Both the position numbers and the translations under genes were made by a program. Shown in pieces: positions 10,346-20,144 of a stretch of 64,000 nucleotides of DNA. Source of the DNA: Ryuthela nishihirai. Its lineage: Eukaryota; Arthropoda; Arachnida; Araneae; Heptathelidae. The notes beneath the pieces were generated by a model. It searched no databases. It had not been told where the DNA came from and worked only from the letters and a program-made list of their open reading frames with translations. Each line of letters starts with the position of its first letter. The stretch's first letter is position 1. Where the stretch lies: assembly GCA_038380435.1 (NCBI GenBank), contig JAWZYU010000013.1:7278401-7342400 (forward strand), given 5' to 3'.

Positions 10346-13300
10346 ATGCCGTTAACTAGAAGTATGGATGAATTAGTAAAGTTGATGACTGATATTAAAG
10401 GTGAAATTGGTGACCTTGCTAGACAAAGTGATAACTTGAAAGCCGATATGACTGATATTAAAGGTGATCTAGCTGCCCAAAGCAACAAAATTGGTGACCT
10501 TGCTAGACAAAGTGATAGCTTGAAAGTTGATATAGCTGCCCAAAGCAATAAAATAGGTGACCTGGCCGCACAAAATAATGAGTTGAGAACGGAGATAGTT
10601 TCTCAAAAAGATGATTTGAAAGCCGAAATGGCCGCACAAAATAATGAGTTGAGAACGGAGATAGTTTCTCAAAAAGATGATTTGAAAGCCGAAATAGCCG
10701 CACAAAATACTGAGATGAGAGCTGAAGTGGCTTCTCAAATTGATAAGATTATTGATCAGTTCAAGGATAGTAAAACCGAACTCAATAGACAATGCAATAG
10801 TTTAAATGTTGAATTTGTCAGTGAAAAAGATGATCTTGATAGTGTTAAGTTAGATTGTAAACATGGAAAAGAAAAAGAGAAAGGCAACGCATATAAAAAT
10901 GTGGATCTGCTACTGGAAATCAAGAATCGTAGAGATAGCGCAGATAATGCCTTTGACCACGCAACTACTGGTGATGCATGGCAGAATGTCTATGTCGCTG
11001 GTGACATGTCTAGGAACTGTGAAGAACAATCACACAGATCAGAGAGCTGTGAGACTATACAGTACGCTTTGCACTTCAAAATACCTAGGTATACAAGTCT
11101 GGCACGATCTGAAGAGAGATCCACACGAAAGGTATTCTATTCCTCGCCGTCAGCAAAATGCGTCATGGACAATTATCGCAAAGGCAGAGTAACGAGTGGT
11201 AATGAGGGGGAACGAAACAGAGTTTACGTTTCGCAGAGTGGTCCGAGTAAAGAAGAGGCGTCCATTCATCATAGAAACAAAGTGCCATTCGACGTTACCC
11301 GGGAAGTCGGAGAGATTTTTCCGAAGCATATAGCCACACTTGAATCGTTTATAGAAAGTGGGGATTTAAGGAAGAGGAATTCCGAAGAATGGCTTAGAAG
11401 CGTAACAGGTGATGCTAGTAAAGGAGCTTCAGGCAGAGACAGCACTTCAAAGACTAACTTTCTGGATGAAACTAAGCCTCAGAGTTACGATCAGAGAGAA
11501 GTGAATCCCTCAGATAATTTCAACGTAGCCACGCTGAATTTCTTTTCTGAACAGTCAATGTGCAGATTTGGACATTATAACCATTTAGATTATAAGGATA
11601 TAGAAAAGTTTTATCACGACTACAAGAGCTCTAAAGTGGACAATATCATGTTACAAAACTCGTCGCTGATCTCCAGAATGAACAATTTGGCAATCATGAC
11701 TGATGTTTCCCTGGCTAATTACAATGAGAGCTCCAAGAAAGTGAATTCCGAAGAAACAGCAACTATGACCTCCTCGGGTCATGTGTTTTGCTGGAGACCC
11801 GAGTGGCGCCATCGGATGGTAGATGAAAACAGCACAGGAGGTGTCGGCAACAAAGTGAGTCTTGTCTTGGCTCCTGCACTTGCTGCTTTAGGTCTCAAGG
11901 TCCCTATGATCTCCGGTCGTGCTCTCCAATTGACGGGAGATACTCTGTACAAATTGGAATCCATCCCTGGCTTCACAGTCGACTGCACTAAAGATAAAAT
12001 CGAGCAGATGATGGAAGACGTCGGATGCTGCATCGTAGGACAGACAGAGGAGCTGGTGCCAACAGATAAGGAGATTTACCGCTGCAAGGATCTGATGGCT
12101 ACCATAGATAGCGTTCCTCTAATGATATGCTCAATTGTGTCCAAAAAGCTGGCTGAAGGAGTGTGTGCTTTGGTTTATGATGTTGAATTCGGAAAAGGAG
12201 CTATTGATCTCATCAGTACAGAAGATGTTGCTGTTGAATTAGTTAAGAAAGTGGTTGCAGCATCACAAGCTCGTGGAATGAAGAGTTTGAGTTGTTCAGC
12301 TGTTATCAGCAACATGGATTCACCTCTTGAAAACTCTGTTGACAACTCTCTGGAAGTGATGGAAGCTGTTCAGTGTTTCCTTGGTAACGGATCCTTAGAA
12401 CTGCAAGAGCTCGTCGAAGAGTTAGGAGAACTTCTGCGTTTTGTGAACATTGTGGATAATAGGGTAGATGAAGCATCACGTGTCCGTAAGGTTCTGCATA
12501 ACGGCAATGCTTTGAACAAGTTTCGTAACATGTTAATAGAACAAGGAGTATCTGAAGATGTTGCAAGCTGGCTATGTGAAGGTAAAACAGAAAAAATATT
12601 GCTAGCAGCCCGACACATCACTGATTTCACTTATACAGGAGAAACAGGTAAGGTTGTCGGATTAGAAGCTGCAGTTCTAGCAAGAGTATGGAAGGAGGAG
12701 ATGGACCGAAGCGCTAAAAAGAATTATGGAGCTGATATTATATTTGTGAAGCACCTTGGGGATCAAATTGAATCAGGTGAAATATGGCTGAAGGTTCATC
12801 ACGACAGTTCTGAATTAAGTGAAAGTCAACTGACAAAAGGGTCAGATTGCAGGATGAAAATTCTCCCTAGATTTTATGTCACTAATGACTTTCATTCCTT
12901 GTTACTTTTGATAGAAGTAAAAATCCAAAGAAGAAAACTTTCGACAAAGAAGAAAACTTTTTACAGGTTTTGCACGAAAACTCTTAGTCGATTCTTCTCC
13001 CTGCAGAGACATAAACGTGTTCACAAGGGCTATAGGCCTTACACGTATTATGTTTGTGGACGAGGCTTCAGTCAGAAAAGAAATCTACGTCATAATGAGA
13101 TTCGCTTTCATTTTGACACAGACGTGGTATATCGCATTCGTCGACGTCCAGCTACAAAGTGCAAGGTGGTTCACGTGGATCGTTTAGCCCCGTTTCATCG
13201 AAGAACTGAAGAAACTTTGGAATCCAGAATTGTTCGGGACGAACAAGACCTAGGAAGGGGGCAGTGTTACGACAGAAGGAATCTGGCAACCGAAAGCAAA

Positions 13301-13360
13301 AAGTTTCAGCCAACGAATAAGAACGTTGGGAGAATTTGGAGAAGAAGAGTGGAGCGTTAA
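10346..13360 (+). CDS. Chimeric Gag-like / thymidine phosphorylase / integrase-tail ORF
   Basis: The 1004-codon ORF is unbroken from 10346 to a stop 96 bp inside the 3' LTR. Residues 1-170 are a coiled-coil, Gag-like N-terminus with two perfect-length 22-residue repeats (74-95, 96-117; AAQNNELRTEI...). Residues 190-465 are not recognised. Residues about 468-828 follow thymidine phosphorylase: SGHVFCW (477-483), STGGVGNKVSLVLAPALAA (496 on), KVPMISGRALQLTGDTLYKL (518 on), SIVSKK (596-601) and a C-terminal domain near 770-828. Residues 885-922 resemble a C2H2 finger with its first Cys replaced by Tyr. Residues 926-951 (VVYRIRRRPATKCKVVHVDR...) match the extreme C-terminal tail of gypsy integrases. 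The phosphorylase lacks its N-terminal helices and key catalytic residues: DKHS is DENS and the RD arginine is Lys581, though Ser596 and Lys600 remain. No introns, so capture was from RNA. Enzyme activity is doubtful. Confidence 0.85.
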   Translation: MPLTRSMDELVKLMTDIKGEIGDLARQSDNLKADMTDIKGDLAAQSNKIGDLARQSDSLKVDIAAQSNKIGDLAAQNNELRTEIVSQKDDLKAEMAAQNNELRTEIVSQKDDLKAEIAAQNTEMRAEVASQIDKIIDQFKDSKTELNRQCNSLNVEFVSEKDDLDSVKLDCKHGKEKEKGNAYKNVDLLLEIKNRRDSADNAFDHATTGDAWQNVYVAGDMSRNCEEQSHRSESCETIQYALHFKIPRYTSLARSEERSTRKVFYSSPSAKCVMDNYRKGRVTSGNEGERNRVYVSQSGPSKEEASIHHRNKVPFDVTREVGEIFPKHIATLESFIESGDLRKRNSEEWLRSVTGDASKGASGRDSTSKTNFLDETKPQSYDQREVNPSDNFNVATLNFFSEQSMCRFGHYNHLDYKDIEKFYHDYKSSKVDNIMLQNSSLISRMNNLAIMTDVSLANYNESSKKVNSEETATMTSSGHVFCWRPEWRHRMVDENSTGGVGNKVSLVLAPALAALGLKVPMISGRALQLTGDTLYKLESIPGFTVDCTKDKIEQMMEDVGCCIVGQTEELVPTDKEIYRCKDLMATIDSVPLMICSIVSKKLAEGVCALVYDVEFGKGAIDLISTEDVAVELVKKVVAASQARGMKSLSCSAVISNMDSPLENSVDNSLEVMEAVQCFLGNGSLELQELVEELGELLRFVNIVDNRVDEASRVRKVLHNGNALNKFRNMLIEQGVSEDVASWLCEGKTEKILLAARHITDFTYTGETGKVVGLEAAVLARVWKEEMDRSAKKNYGADIIFVKHLGDQIESGEIWLKVHHDSSELSESQLTKGSDCRMKILPRFYVTNDFHSLLLLIEVKIQRRKLSTKKKTFYRFCTKTLSRFFSLQRHKRVHKGYRPYTYYVCGRGFSQKRNLRHNEIRFHFDTDVVYRIRRRPATKCKVVHVDRLAPFHRRTEETLESRIVRDEQDLGRGQCYDRRNLATESKKFQPTNKNVGRIWRRRVER
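13251..13264 (+). other. Polypurine tract
   Basis: AGGAAGGGGGCAG directly precedes the 3' LTR start at 13265. Its position and purine content fit the plus-strand primer of LTR retroelements. Confidence 0.75.
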
Positions 13361-13840
13361 CGGACGTTGTATTGTAACGGTCGTTGTGTGTTGTAACGGT
13401 CGAAGAGTTCGAAAATGGACGGTGAGCTGTTCTGAGACAGTGCGCGTAAGTATCAAGAAGTAACTTGATGTGTTGTGTATACGCGGAAGTATAAAAGTGG
13501 GAACTTTTATGGCTAACTTCGAATGTCTACACGGACTGTCTTTTTGTTCGGCTAGTGTGTGAAAAGTTATTAGCACAGGACGAGAATTGGTTTACGAGTG
13601 AAGATCGTCGGGTGACCTGATAAATCAAGTAAAAGGTAGTATTTAGTAAAATACACAGAGCTGATGTTGTGTGCTCTACGTGAAGATTGATGACTTGTGC
13701 ATGTTAATAGTTGATTTGTTAATAAGATACTTCATCCATATTTCCTTTGTAACAATTTACCTTGTATTGAATTTGGTTTTGAAATATAGCTTTTAATACT
13801 CACGCTCAGTGGCTATCCATTTTTTTTGTAATCCGCAACA
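13265..13840 (+). repeat. 3' LTR
   Basis: 576 bp, TG...CA. Carries a single copy of the 67-bp unit that is doubled in the 5' LTR. Includes a TATAAAAG box near 13490. It contains the last 96 bp of the long ORF. Confidence 0.92.
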
Positions 13841-14302
13841 ATACTATAACTAAGTGATGTTAGGTCACAGAGTCAGAAAGAGTCAAAATTGACAAATAGA
13901 GAAGAAAATGAGAATTGTCAGTGGAGAAGTAGTATTATAGAGGAGAGAGATGTAGTAGAGATTTAGATATATGTGAGTTGTTAGTACTCCAACTTTTGTA
14001 TTCTTCCATTGAATTTGGTGTCTTTGAATTTTTTGGAAAAACTTTGTTTCTTTTAGAAACTTTTGAATTTTTGCTATTTTTCTCTTGAGCAACGTAAATT
14101 GATTTTTTTTAATTAAACTTGACAATCCTTTTTGAATTCTTGCTCAATAAGTAATGCTAGACAAATACCCAACAACCCTATTTCAACTTTCATTGGCAAG
14201 TTAATTTTGCCTGGCACCCGACAAAACTATCCAGAATTTTGAATAAATTTGGATCAGACAAAAGGTCCAACTTGAAAAATTAATAATCTTTGGAGCGTTA
14301 CA

Positions 14303-15445
14303 GTATGTATTAGTTATTCGCAAACCATTAAGATTACTTACCTGTAGGAGACGTTCCCCATTGCCATTGGAACTACCAATGCCAAAGGGACCTAAAACTC
14401 TTGCCCAAAGGTTAGAGTCAATATCAACTTTAACATTGAAGTCACCAAGCACAAGAGAAATATCTCTTTTCTTCACAGAATTCAAAATATTCTGAAGCTT
14501 GCTGTCAAATGTATCCTTCTTGTTCTCATCATTAACCCTTTAATGCCCAGGAAATTTCAGAAAAGGGTAGAAGGTATTAAAGAAAAAGAAATAGCATTAT
14601 TTGTATGAGTCCATTTCAAAATTTTGGGTGTTAAAGGGTTAAACTCTTTAATTTCTGTTTTAAATTTTGCTGTAAGAAATCTTTCATTAATACTGTCATA
14701 TCTTAGAAGTGCATCACTGGCATGTCTGCTGAGAAGCAAACCTACACCTTGGAGATGCTTTCCATCCTCCCTCCCTAAAAAGAGAAATTTAAAGTTATTT
14801 TCAAGTATCTCACCTTTACCTGTCAATCTGGTATCTTGTAAGTGTAGAATATCTAGGCTATAATGCTGGAATTCCTGCATGAGGATATCAAGAGAATAAT
14901 CTCTATGTAACATCCTCATGTTCCACATACTTGCTGAGAGAAAACGATTAAAAAAATCCTACTAAAGAAACGGTTTATTGAGAGAGGTAGGACCAAAAAT
15001 ATCAACCAGCACCCTAATTGCAGGCATGGGGCAAAGACCTGTTCTTCCTCCGCTAAAGGGCTGAAGTCACCTATGCTGTTAGGAACTTCAGGCACCACCT
15101 TTCAAGTGGACCTTTTCAAGAGCCATATGACCTGCCTGAGACACATTACTACAGTTTAGGATTGGCAATGCCCAACTAGCTAAGTGAGGGTTCAGGTACC
15201 TGCAATTGCCTCCGATCAAGATTATCCACCAGCTGATATAAGGTATCCCGTGCCGCTGTTCACTTAGGGCTGGCAACCTACAAACAAACAAAAAACACAG
15301 CAGCAGTTTCTCCTTCAACAGAAGCTCACCAGTGCAGCAAATCCAGGATCCATATTCAAGCTGAAATCTATAACCCAGTCCAATAGGTATAAATGGTCAG
15401 CACCAGGACCCTGTGAAGTTGACCACTCCTCAGTAGGGTTGACTA
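14303..15445 (-). mobile_element. RTE-like LINE, 5' UTR and endonuclease part (diverged subfamily)
   Basis: Read on the minus strand from 15445: 5' UTR related to 43381-43920, then an endonuclease ORF with WNMRMLHRDYSLDIL, GVGLLLSRHASDALL and LVLGDFNVK (14928-14201). No clear ATG equivalent to MASAF remains. It ends at 14303 against the LTR end. A 103-bp MITE at 14536 interrupts the frame between the endonuclease halves. More diverged from the other copies than they are from each other. Confidence 0.85.
14536..14638. mobile_element. 103-bp MITE with TTAA target duplication
   Basis: Flanked by TTAA on both sides (14532-14535, 14639-14642). Ends are CCCTTTAATGCCCA and, inverted, CCCTTTAACACCCA. 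It sits inside LINE coding sequence that is continuous in other copies. TTAA and CCC ends are the hallmark of piggyBac-type elements. Confidence 0.8.
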
Positions 15446-16239
15446 TACTGAATACCATACTGAAAAGAATCATTAAAAGAAATAAAATTCATGTTTCAGG
15501 TAAATATTACACCAATCTCTCGATTTATACTGTAGATAGGTTCTGAGAAATCACCACGTTAATTAAAATCAGCAACCTATGGGAAAAAAAGTGGGATAGG
15601 TTCAGAAAAAAATCCTTATGAATAAAACGTAGATTGAAGAGAATATATACATATTGTTTCAAATTAAAATGGATGAGTACTGAGCACGAGTTAAAGTAAA
15701 AATATGTCAATGAAAATTACAATACAATGCAATTTATTACAAAAGCATGGATGAAATTATTTATAAACAAACTAAGTCAACCGGTAGGAAACTCTATAAT
15801 AATACAAAGACATATTTTCAGAAGAATCATTATCTTAATTCTACTAACACGATCCACACCAATAAACTAATCAACCTTCCGCACACTCACCATATAAAAT
15901 GCTTCTTCACTTTTTACACCCATCACATACATACTGAAACTAAATAAAAAAAAAAATCATGCCTCCTTTCAGATATCTACAACTCCAACAATAATTCTAT
16001 CCTTTTTATTTTTCAGATCAGTTCTGTATTCCAATTCGTTGGTTACATAATTCTCATGCAGAAGCATGTGTAAGCATTCATGACACGTTTATCTTAAATT
16101 CATTGTAACACGTTCATCTGTCTTAGCAATATTTATCTCAAATGTCACTTCAGCAGTAATAATAAACATTAATGTCATATTATTTTATACTTTATTTGCA
16201 GTAACTCAGATAAGTTTAGATTAATTTATTATATTGAAT

Positions 16240-17450
16240 ATTTACACAATATTGTTGGTTAGATGTTAAATGCTCTTGAGCAGTCACTAGTCTACATTGC
16301 AGGTTATTTAACATTACTTTTCTCACAATGCTATTAACTCTCCTAAACATGGTATTTTACTTAAGGATCTTTAATTTACTTATTCAATTATTATTACACC
16401 TATCCCTCGATTTACACGGTACTCAGTTCACACAATTTTGGCTTTGCACGATCAAAAAATGCAACCAGTTTCGATTTACACGGTACTGACTGAGATGTAC
16501 ATAGAAAGGAAATCTCATTCAGTACCTTGTAAATCGAAACTGGTTGCATTTTTTGACCGTGCAAAGACAAAATTGTGTGAACTGAGTACCGTGTAAATCG
16601 AGGGATAGGTGTACTTACAAATTTAATTTTTAAAAGTTCCAAAATAAGAAATGTAAGGTTATATTACCATGTTTCTGTTATCTTCTTGAGAATCCTATGG
16701 CTGGCTTAGATGGTATTGTTGCCAATGTTCCTTCTGCTGTATTTGGCATAAACTTTCTTGCTATAGGTTGACTGTCATCCTGTAGTTGCTGTTGCCAATA
16801 GCATGGGTGATGACACTGATGATCTCTGATGCTGTATAACAGTCCTTTTTTTCCCCCTCAAAGATAAACAATCATCCTGTAGTTGCTGTTGCCAATAGCA
16901 TGGGGTAATGACACTGATGATCTCTGATGCTGTATAACAGTTCTTTTTTTCCCCCTCAAAGATAAACAATGTTGAAATGAAATACGACATGGTTGAACAG
17001 GAGGATATAGGCAATGTAATCTGCTATCCCCATCTTAAATTATCAAAAGCTCTATCAAGGATTAGTAATTTATAACCCAAGATCAGAGAGTACCTTTGAG
17101 GAAAAAAAAGGACTGGTATACAGAATCACAGAACTTCAGTGTCATCACCCCATGCTATTGGCAGTGGCCACTAAAGGATGATAACCGCCCTACATGAAGA
17201 AAGCGTATGCTAAATAAAGCAGCAGGAACATTAGAAACAACAATACCATCTGAGCTAACCATAGGATACTCAGGGAGACAACAAATGATAATAATATAAC
17301 CTTACGTCGGAACTTTTAAAAGTTAAAAGCCTTCTTAAGTAAAATACCATGTTAAGAGAATTGATAGCATTGTGAGAAAAGCAATGTAGACTAGTGACTG
17401 CTCAAGAGCATCATTTAACATCTGAACAGCAATATTGTATAACTTCTAAA
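16240..17450. repeat. Long fold-back repeat, arms about 500-600 bp
   Basis: The left arm (16240-16980, less a nested MITE) reappears inverted in 17090-17450. Examples are gatgttaaatgctcttgagc versus gctcaagagcatcatttaac, TGGTATTTTACTTAAG versus CTTAAGTAAAATACCA, and GCCAATAGCATGGGGT versus ACCCCATGCTATTGGC (offset by one). The left arm also holds a tandem duplication of a roughly 107-bp unit (about 16766-16976). No coding sequence. Confidence 0.75.
16397..16612. mobile_element. Fold-back MITE with TA target site
   Basis: Nearly perfect inverted halves of about 100 bp, starting CACCTATCCCTCGATTTACA and ending in its complement, flanked by TA. The halves differ at only a few bases, so the transcript would form a long hairpin. 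The ends resemble Tigger/pogo termini. It lies in the left arm of the larger fold-back repeat and is absent from the right arm. Confidence 0.85.
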
Positions 17451-17609
17451 TAAGTTTAAACATTTGATGTATTTTGAATTGTTTTAATTTCTCATACATT
17501 TCTTTTTGATCACAAAAATATTCATTGTTAATGTAGAAGTACAATGTTGAATTTGAAGACAAAATTTGGAAGAAAGATATTTATGAACTAAATAGAAATT
17601 AAGCATTTA

Positions 17610-17775
17610 TACAAAGGGACCTGGGTTTGAGCCGTGGATAAGACATGGATGCTTGTGTTGCATTTCTGCTAAGGTTACACCATCCTCACAGATCTACAGT
17701 ATGGCGAATAAACTAAGAGACTCCTGTCAAACCTATGTGGCAAGCAGCTCCTCCAGTGGGTATTTATTTTTTTTA
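17610..17775 (+). mobile_element. Second SINE-like family, best copy
   Basis: Begins with a B-box-like GGGTTTGAGCC and continues with a body shared with 31680-31865 and 1800-1885. The A box is not clear. Probably an old tRNA-derived SINE with a T-rich 3' end. Confidence 0.45.
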
Positions 17776-18289
17776 TTATCTACTGCTTTATTTTGTAAAA
17801 TTAGCATTTATATGTTATTCTATGAAACAGCGTACTTACGAATCAGCTGTACTTAGCCTATATAATAGTCTACAAAGTTAAATTTGTTGCTAAAAGTTAG
17901 ATAAAGCACAGTTTTTTACTGGTCTGAAAAAATTAGTCTGGAATCAGTTCTCACCATTGATTCAAAACAGATTTCATTTCATTAAGATGTAGTGAAACAG
18001 TTTGCTTTCGAATGGCAAGAATATAATTTTAGCAAAAGAATATAAATATAACTTGTTACAGATGATGATTTCCTTACTATAGGAATTTACTATTGTCTAT
18101 TTATTCTTGAAAATAAATGACATCAATTAAAACCATTTAGTTGATTTTTACTTTGGGATGACAGTCTAATAATTTCCCTTGATGCTATGTCACTGCTATC
18201 CATAATACATATTATATCTGCTTACAACTGTGCAAAACCTAAACCATATAAATCAAGTACTACAATGTAAAATCAAGGGATAGATGAAT

Positions 18290-18545
18290 ATTATTCAGGA
18301 AGAAACTTCCTTTCAATTAATATATATTTAACTATTTTTATTCATCACATTTTCTAAAATTAAGCCTTAATAACATAATGTGATCTATTTTTTTTTCACT
18401 ATATCATAGTGAAAAAAAGTCTTATTAAAATCAATTTGCTTGCAAACTTTTATTTTCATAAAATTCATATTTAAATTATGTTTAATTTGATATATAACAT
18501 AACCTATTTCGGTTGATTGGTTATTTCTGAACAACAAAATTCTGT
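18290..18545 (+). repeat. Copy of the A+T-rich dispersed repeat
   Basis: Aligns by eye with 8110-8420 in the same orientation (gccttaat..tatagtgtgatctttttttt, cttattaaaatcaat, acctatttcSgttgattggtt). No coding sequence. Confidence 0.65.
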
Positions 18546-18569
18546 TGAAGAACTCCTGTGATTCTCCCT

Positions 18570-19060
18570 AAATCATTTCAACATGTCTGGCCTGTAGGAA
18601 CAAACTCGTGCATGATTTCCTCCACAACAAAGAAACAAATCAGCATGCTCGTAACATTTTTCTTCAACTGACTGACTTTCTTTGGTTGAAATGAAGGACT
18701 CTTCCACTGGAATGACTGCTGCTTTGTTTCTGGGTCATACCCATAAACCCAGCTTCTATCACCAGTTATGACTTTGATGGCCTGATACACTTTCTCAATA
18801 TTCTTTTCGGCTTGTTGAGAGTCAACCAAAACATTCAGAATCTTCCACTGATATCTGCCAAGTTTAAAACACGAGAACCACTCAAAAGTCTGAGGTCGGC
18901 CCATGGTGGTATCATCAAATGCTTGTTTAAGCATTTTGTGAGTCTCTGAAGCAGTTTTACCAAGTTAGAAACAAAAGTTGATGCAATATTCTGTTCTTTT
19001 ATGTCTTCCATTTTTCCATTAAAAAAAAACCCTGTAAAGTGGCACAAACATACTAAAATT
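18570..19060 (-). pseudogene. Mariner transposase fragment
   Basis: Minus-strand reading gives MLKQAFDDTTMGRPQTFEWF, then TGDRSWVYGYDPETKQQSFQW and MLICFFVVEEIMHEFVPTGQT. This is the mariner N-terminal helix-turn-helix end, a deletion, then the start of the DDE catalytic region (the D of YGYDPETK). Frameshifts occur near 18950, and the C-terminal catalytic residues are missing. Related to the mariner class that gave rise to the vertebrate SETMAR transposase domain. Confidence 0.85.
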
Positions 19061-19562
19061 CTTATAAAGAAGGCTTGGTTTCAACTGTCAACATGAAACT
19101 TGCCAGAATGCTTGACACAGGAGTAGGCTTGCTATATCTAGTAGCAGAAGATGAAACTATGCCTAGATGGTGCACAGTAAGTCTGGGAACTTTTGGATTG
19201 CACCACATATATAACTCTAGAGATGATCTTACAGGAGCTCTATGAGTTGGTCAGTTACGAATGAAGTGGCAAAAGAAGATAAGTAGAATTGTATATGATG
19301 AATACTTCATAAGCTATTTATGGCCCATTCTGTTCCTGGGCAGTGTAGCAATACCATATGATACACAAGTAAGATTGTTCGGTAATCTGGTCAAGAATGA
19401 CATGAAACATGTCTTGCAAAAGTGATGAGAGAACCTCTTCTTTCCCACCAAAATAAGCTCCAATTATCACACTTTCTCATAAGCTGAAGAGAAAGACCAA
19501 AAGAGAATGCATTTGTGAAAACCTGTATAAAATGAAAGATGGTATATTATGGCTATACTTAC

Positions 19563-19726
19563 GGTCCCAGGTCTACAGTTCCACCTCCCAAAGATAGAGA
19601 AACTGTAACATTGTTTGACATTTCTTTCTTTGGCCTTCTTTCTGGGGGATTACTGATAGCAACAGATATGATTTGATCATTTACTTTCATCCCATCAGTT
19701 TTTAACAGGGCAGCAGCTGCTGCTGT
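19563..19726 (-). CDS. SART3: SART3 exon: end of RRM2 and linker
   Basis: Acceptor CTGTAG before 19726 and donor GTAAGT after 19563. The exon is 164 bp and leaves two bases that are completed in the exon at 1606. It encodes TAAAAALLKTDGMKVNDQII then SVAISNPPERRPKKEM, matching the second helix and last strand of SART3 RRM2 (human ...AVMKMDGMTIKENIIKVAISNPPQRK). A variable linker ends in Gly-Pro before the GRGRTQ block. It has no frame defects. Confidence 0.92.
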
Positions 19727-20144
19727 CTACAGATAAAGAAATAGTAATAAGTTATTTTTAATAAGTCATAACTTAATCAATTATAATGTAATATGTAAAA
19801 TATTTGAATCTCAAATTTCAAAAGAGTTAAAATAAAATTCACAACAGATTTAACAGTCTTATTTACTTTTGTTAAATATTTTATACAATTATAGGTTTTT
19901 ACCTTGTTCTACTGCTTTTACTTGTCAACTAGTGTATTAGTTGATTTACGACCAGTTTTAGAAAAGCATTTGGTCTACAGTATTGGAATCTATTGCCAAT
20001 CAGGTTATACACTGCCCTACCAAAATATTAGAGAATATTAGATAATTGCCATTTATGTCAATGGGAATCTAATTTCAAAGTTCTACAACTTCTAAAATTT
20101 GCATTTAATGGAAAAATGTGACTACCAATAAATTGAAGATCATA

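Larger units (their letters stand above)
9673..13840 (+). mobile_element. Young LTR retroelement carrying a thymidine phosphorylase segment
   Basis: It has two LTRs (9673-10315, 13265-13840), TG...CA ends and a target duplication ATAC (9669-9672, 13841-13844). A primer binding site lies at 10318, a polypurine tract just before 13265, and one long ORF at 10346-13360. The internal region is about 2.95 kb, too short for gag-pol, and shows no protease, RT, RNase H or integrase core. It must be non-autonomous and would need enzymes from a relative with matching LTRs. Apart from a 67-bp tandem duplication in the 5' LTR, I find one substitution between LTRs, so insertion was recent. It lies antisense in the last SART3 intron. 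Confidence 0.9.
9389..14302 (+). mobile_element. Old LTR (TGTG...TACA family) split by a younger element
   Basis: 9389-9672 plus 13845-14302 form one LTR of the family also found at 26953-27694, 46686-47437 and 58954-59375. Shared motifs are GTAGGAGTTGCGCATGTGCAAC, split into two conserved parts (GGAGTTGC and CATGTGCAAC), CACGTGC, TCTCTTGAGCAACGT, GCCTGGCACCCGAC and TCTTTGGAGCGTTACA. The family alignment continues straight across the insertion at 9672/13845, which shows that the element at 9673-13840 landed inside this LTR. The right edge abuts a minus-strand LINE. Confidence 0.75.
15507..18282. mobile_element. Possible Tigger/pogo-like element remnant (terminal repeats only)
   Basis: The left end ACACCAATCTCTCGATTTATA (first bases near 15509) and the right end, inverted (CATCTATCCCTTGATTTTACA, near 18282), resemble each other and the MITE ends at 16396-16613. 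No transposase is seen between them; the interior holds other repeats. Pairing of the two ends is tentative. Confidence 0.35.
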
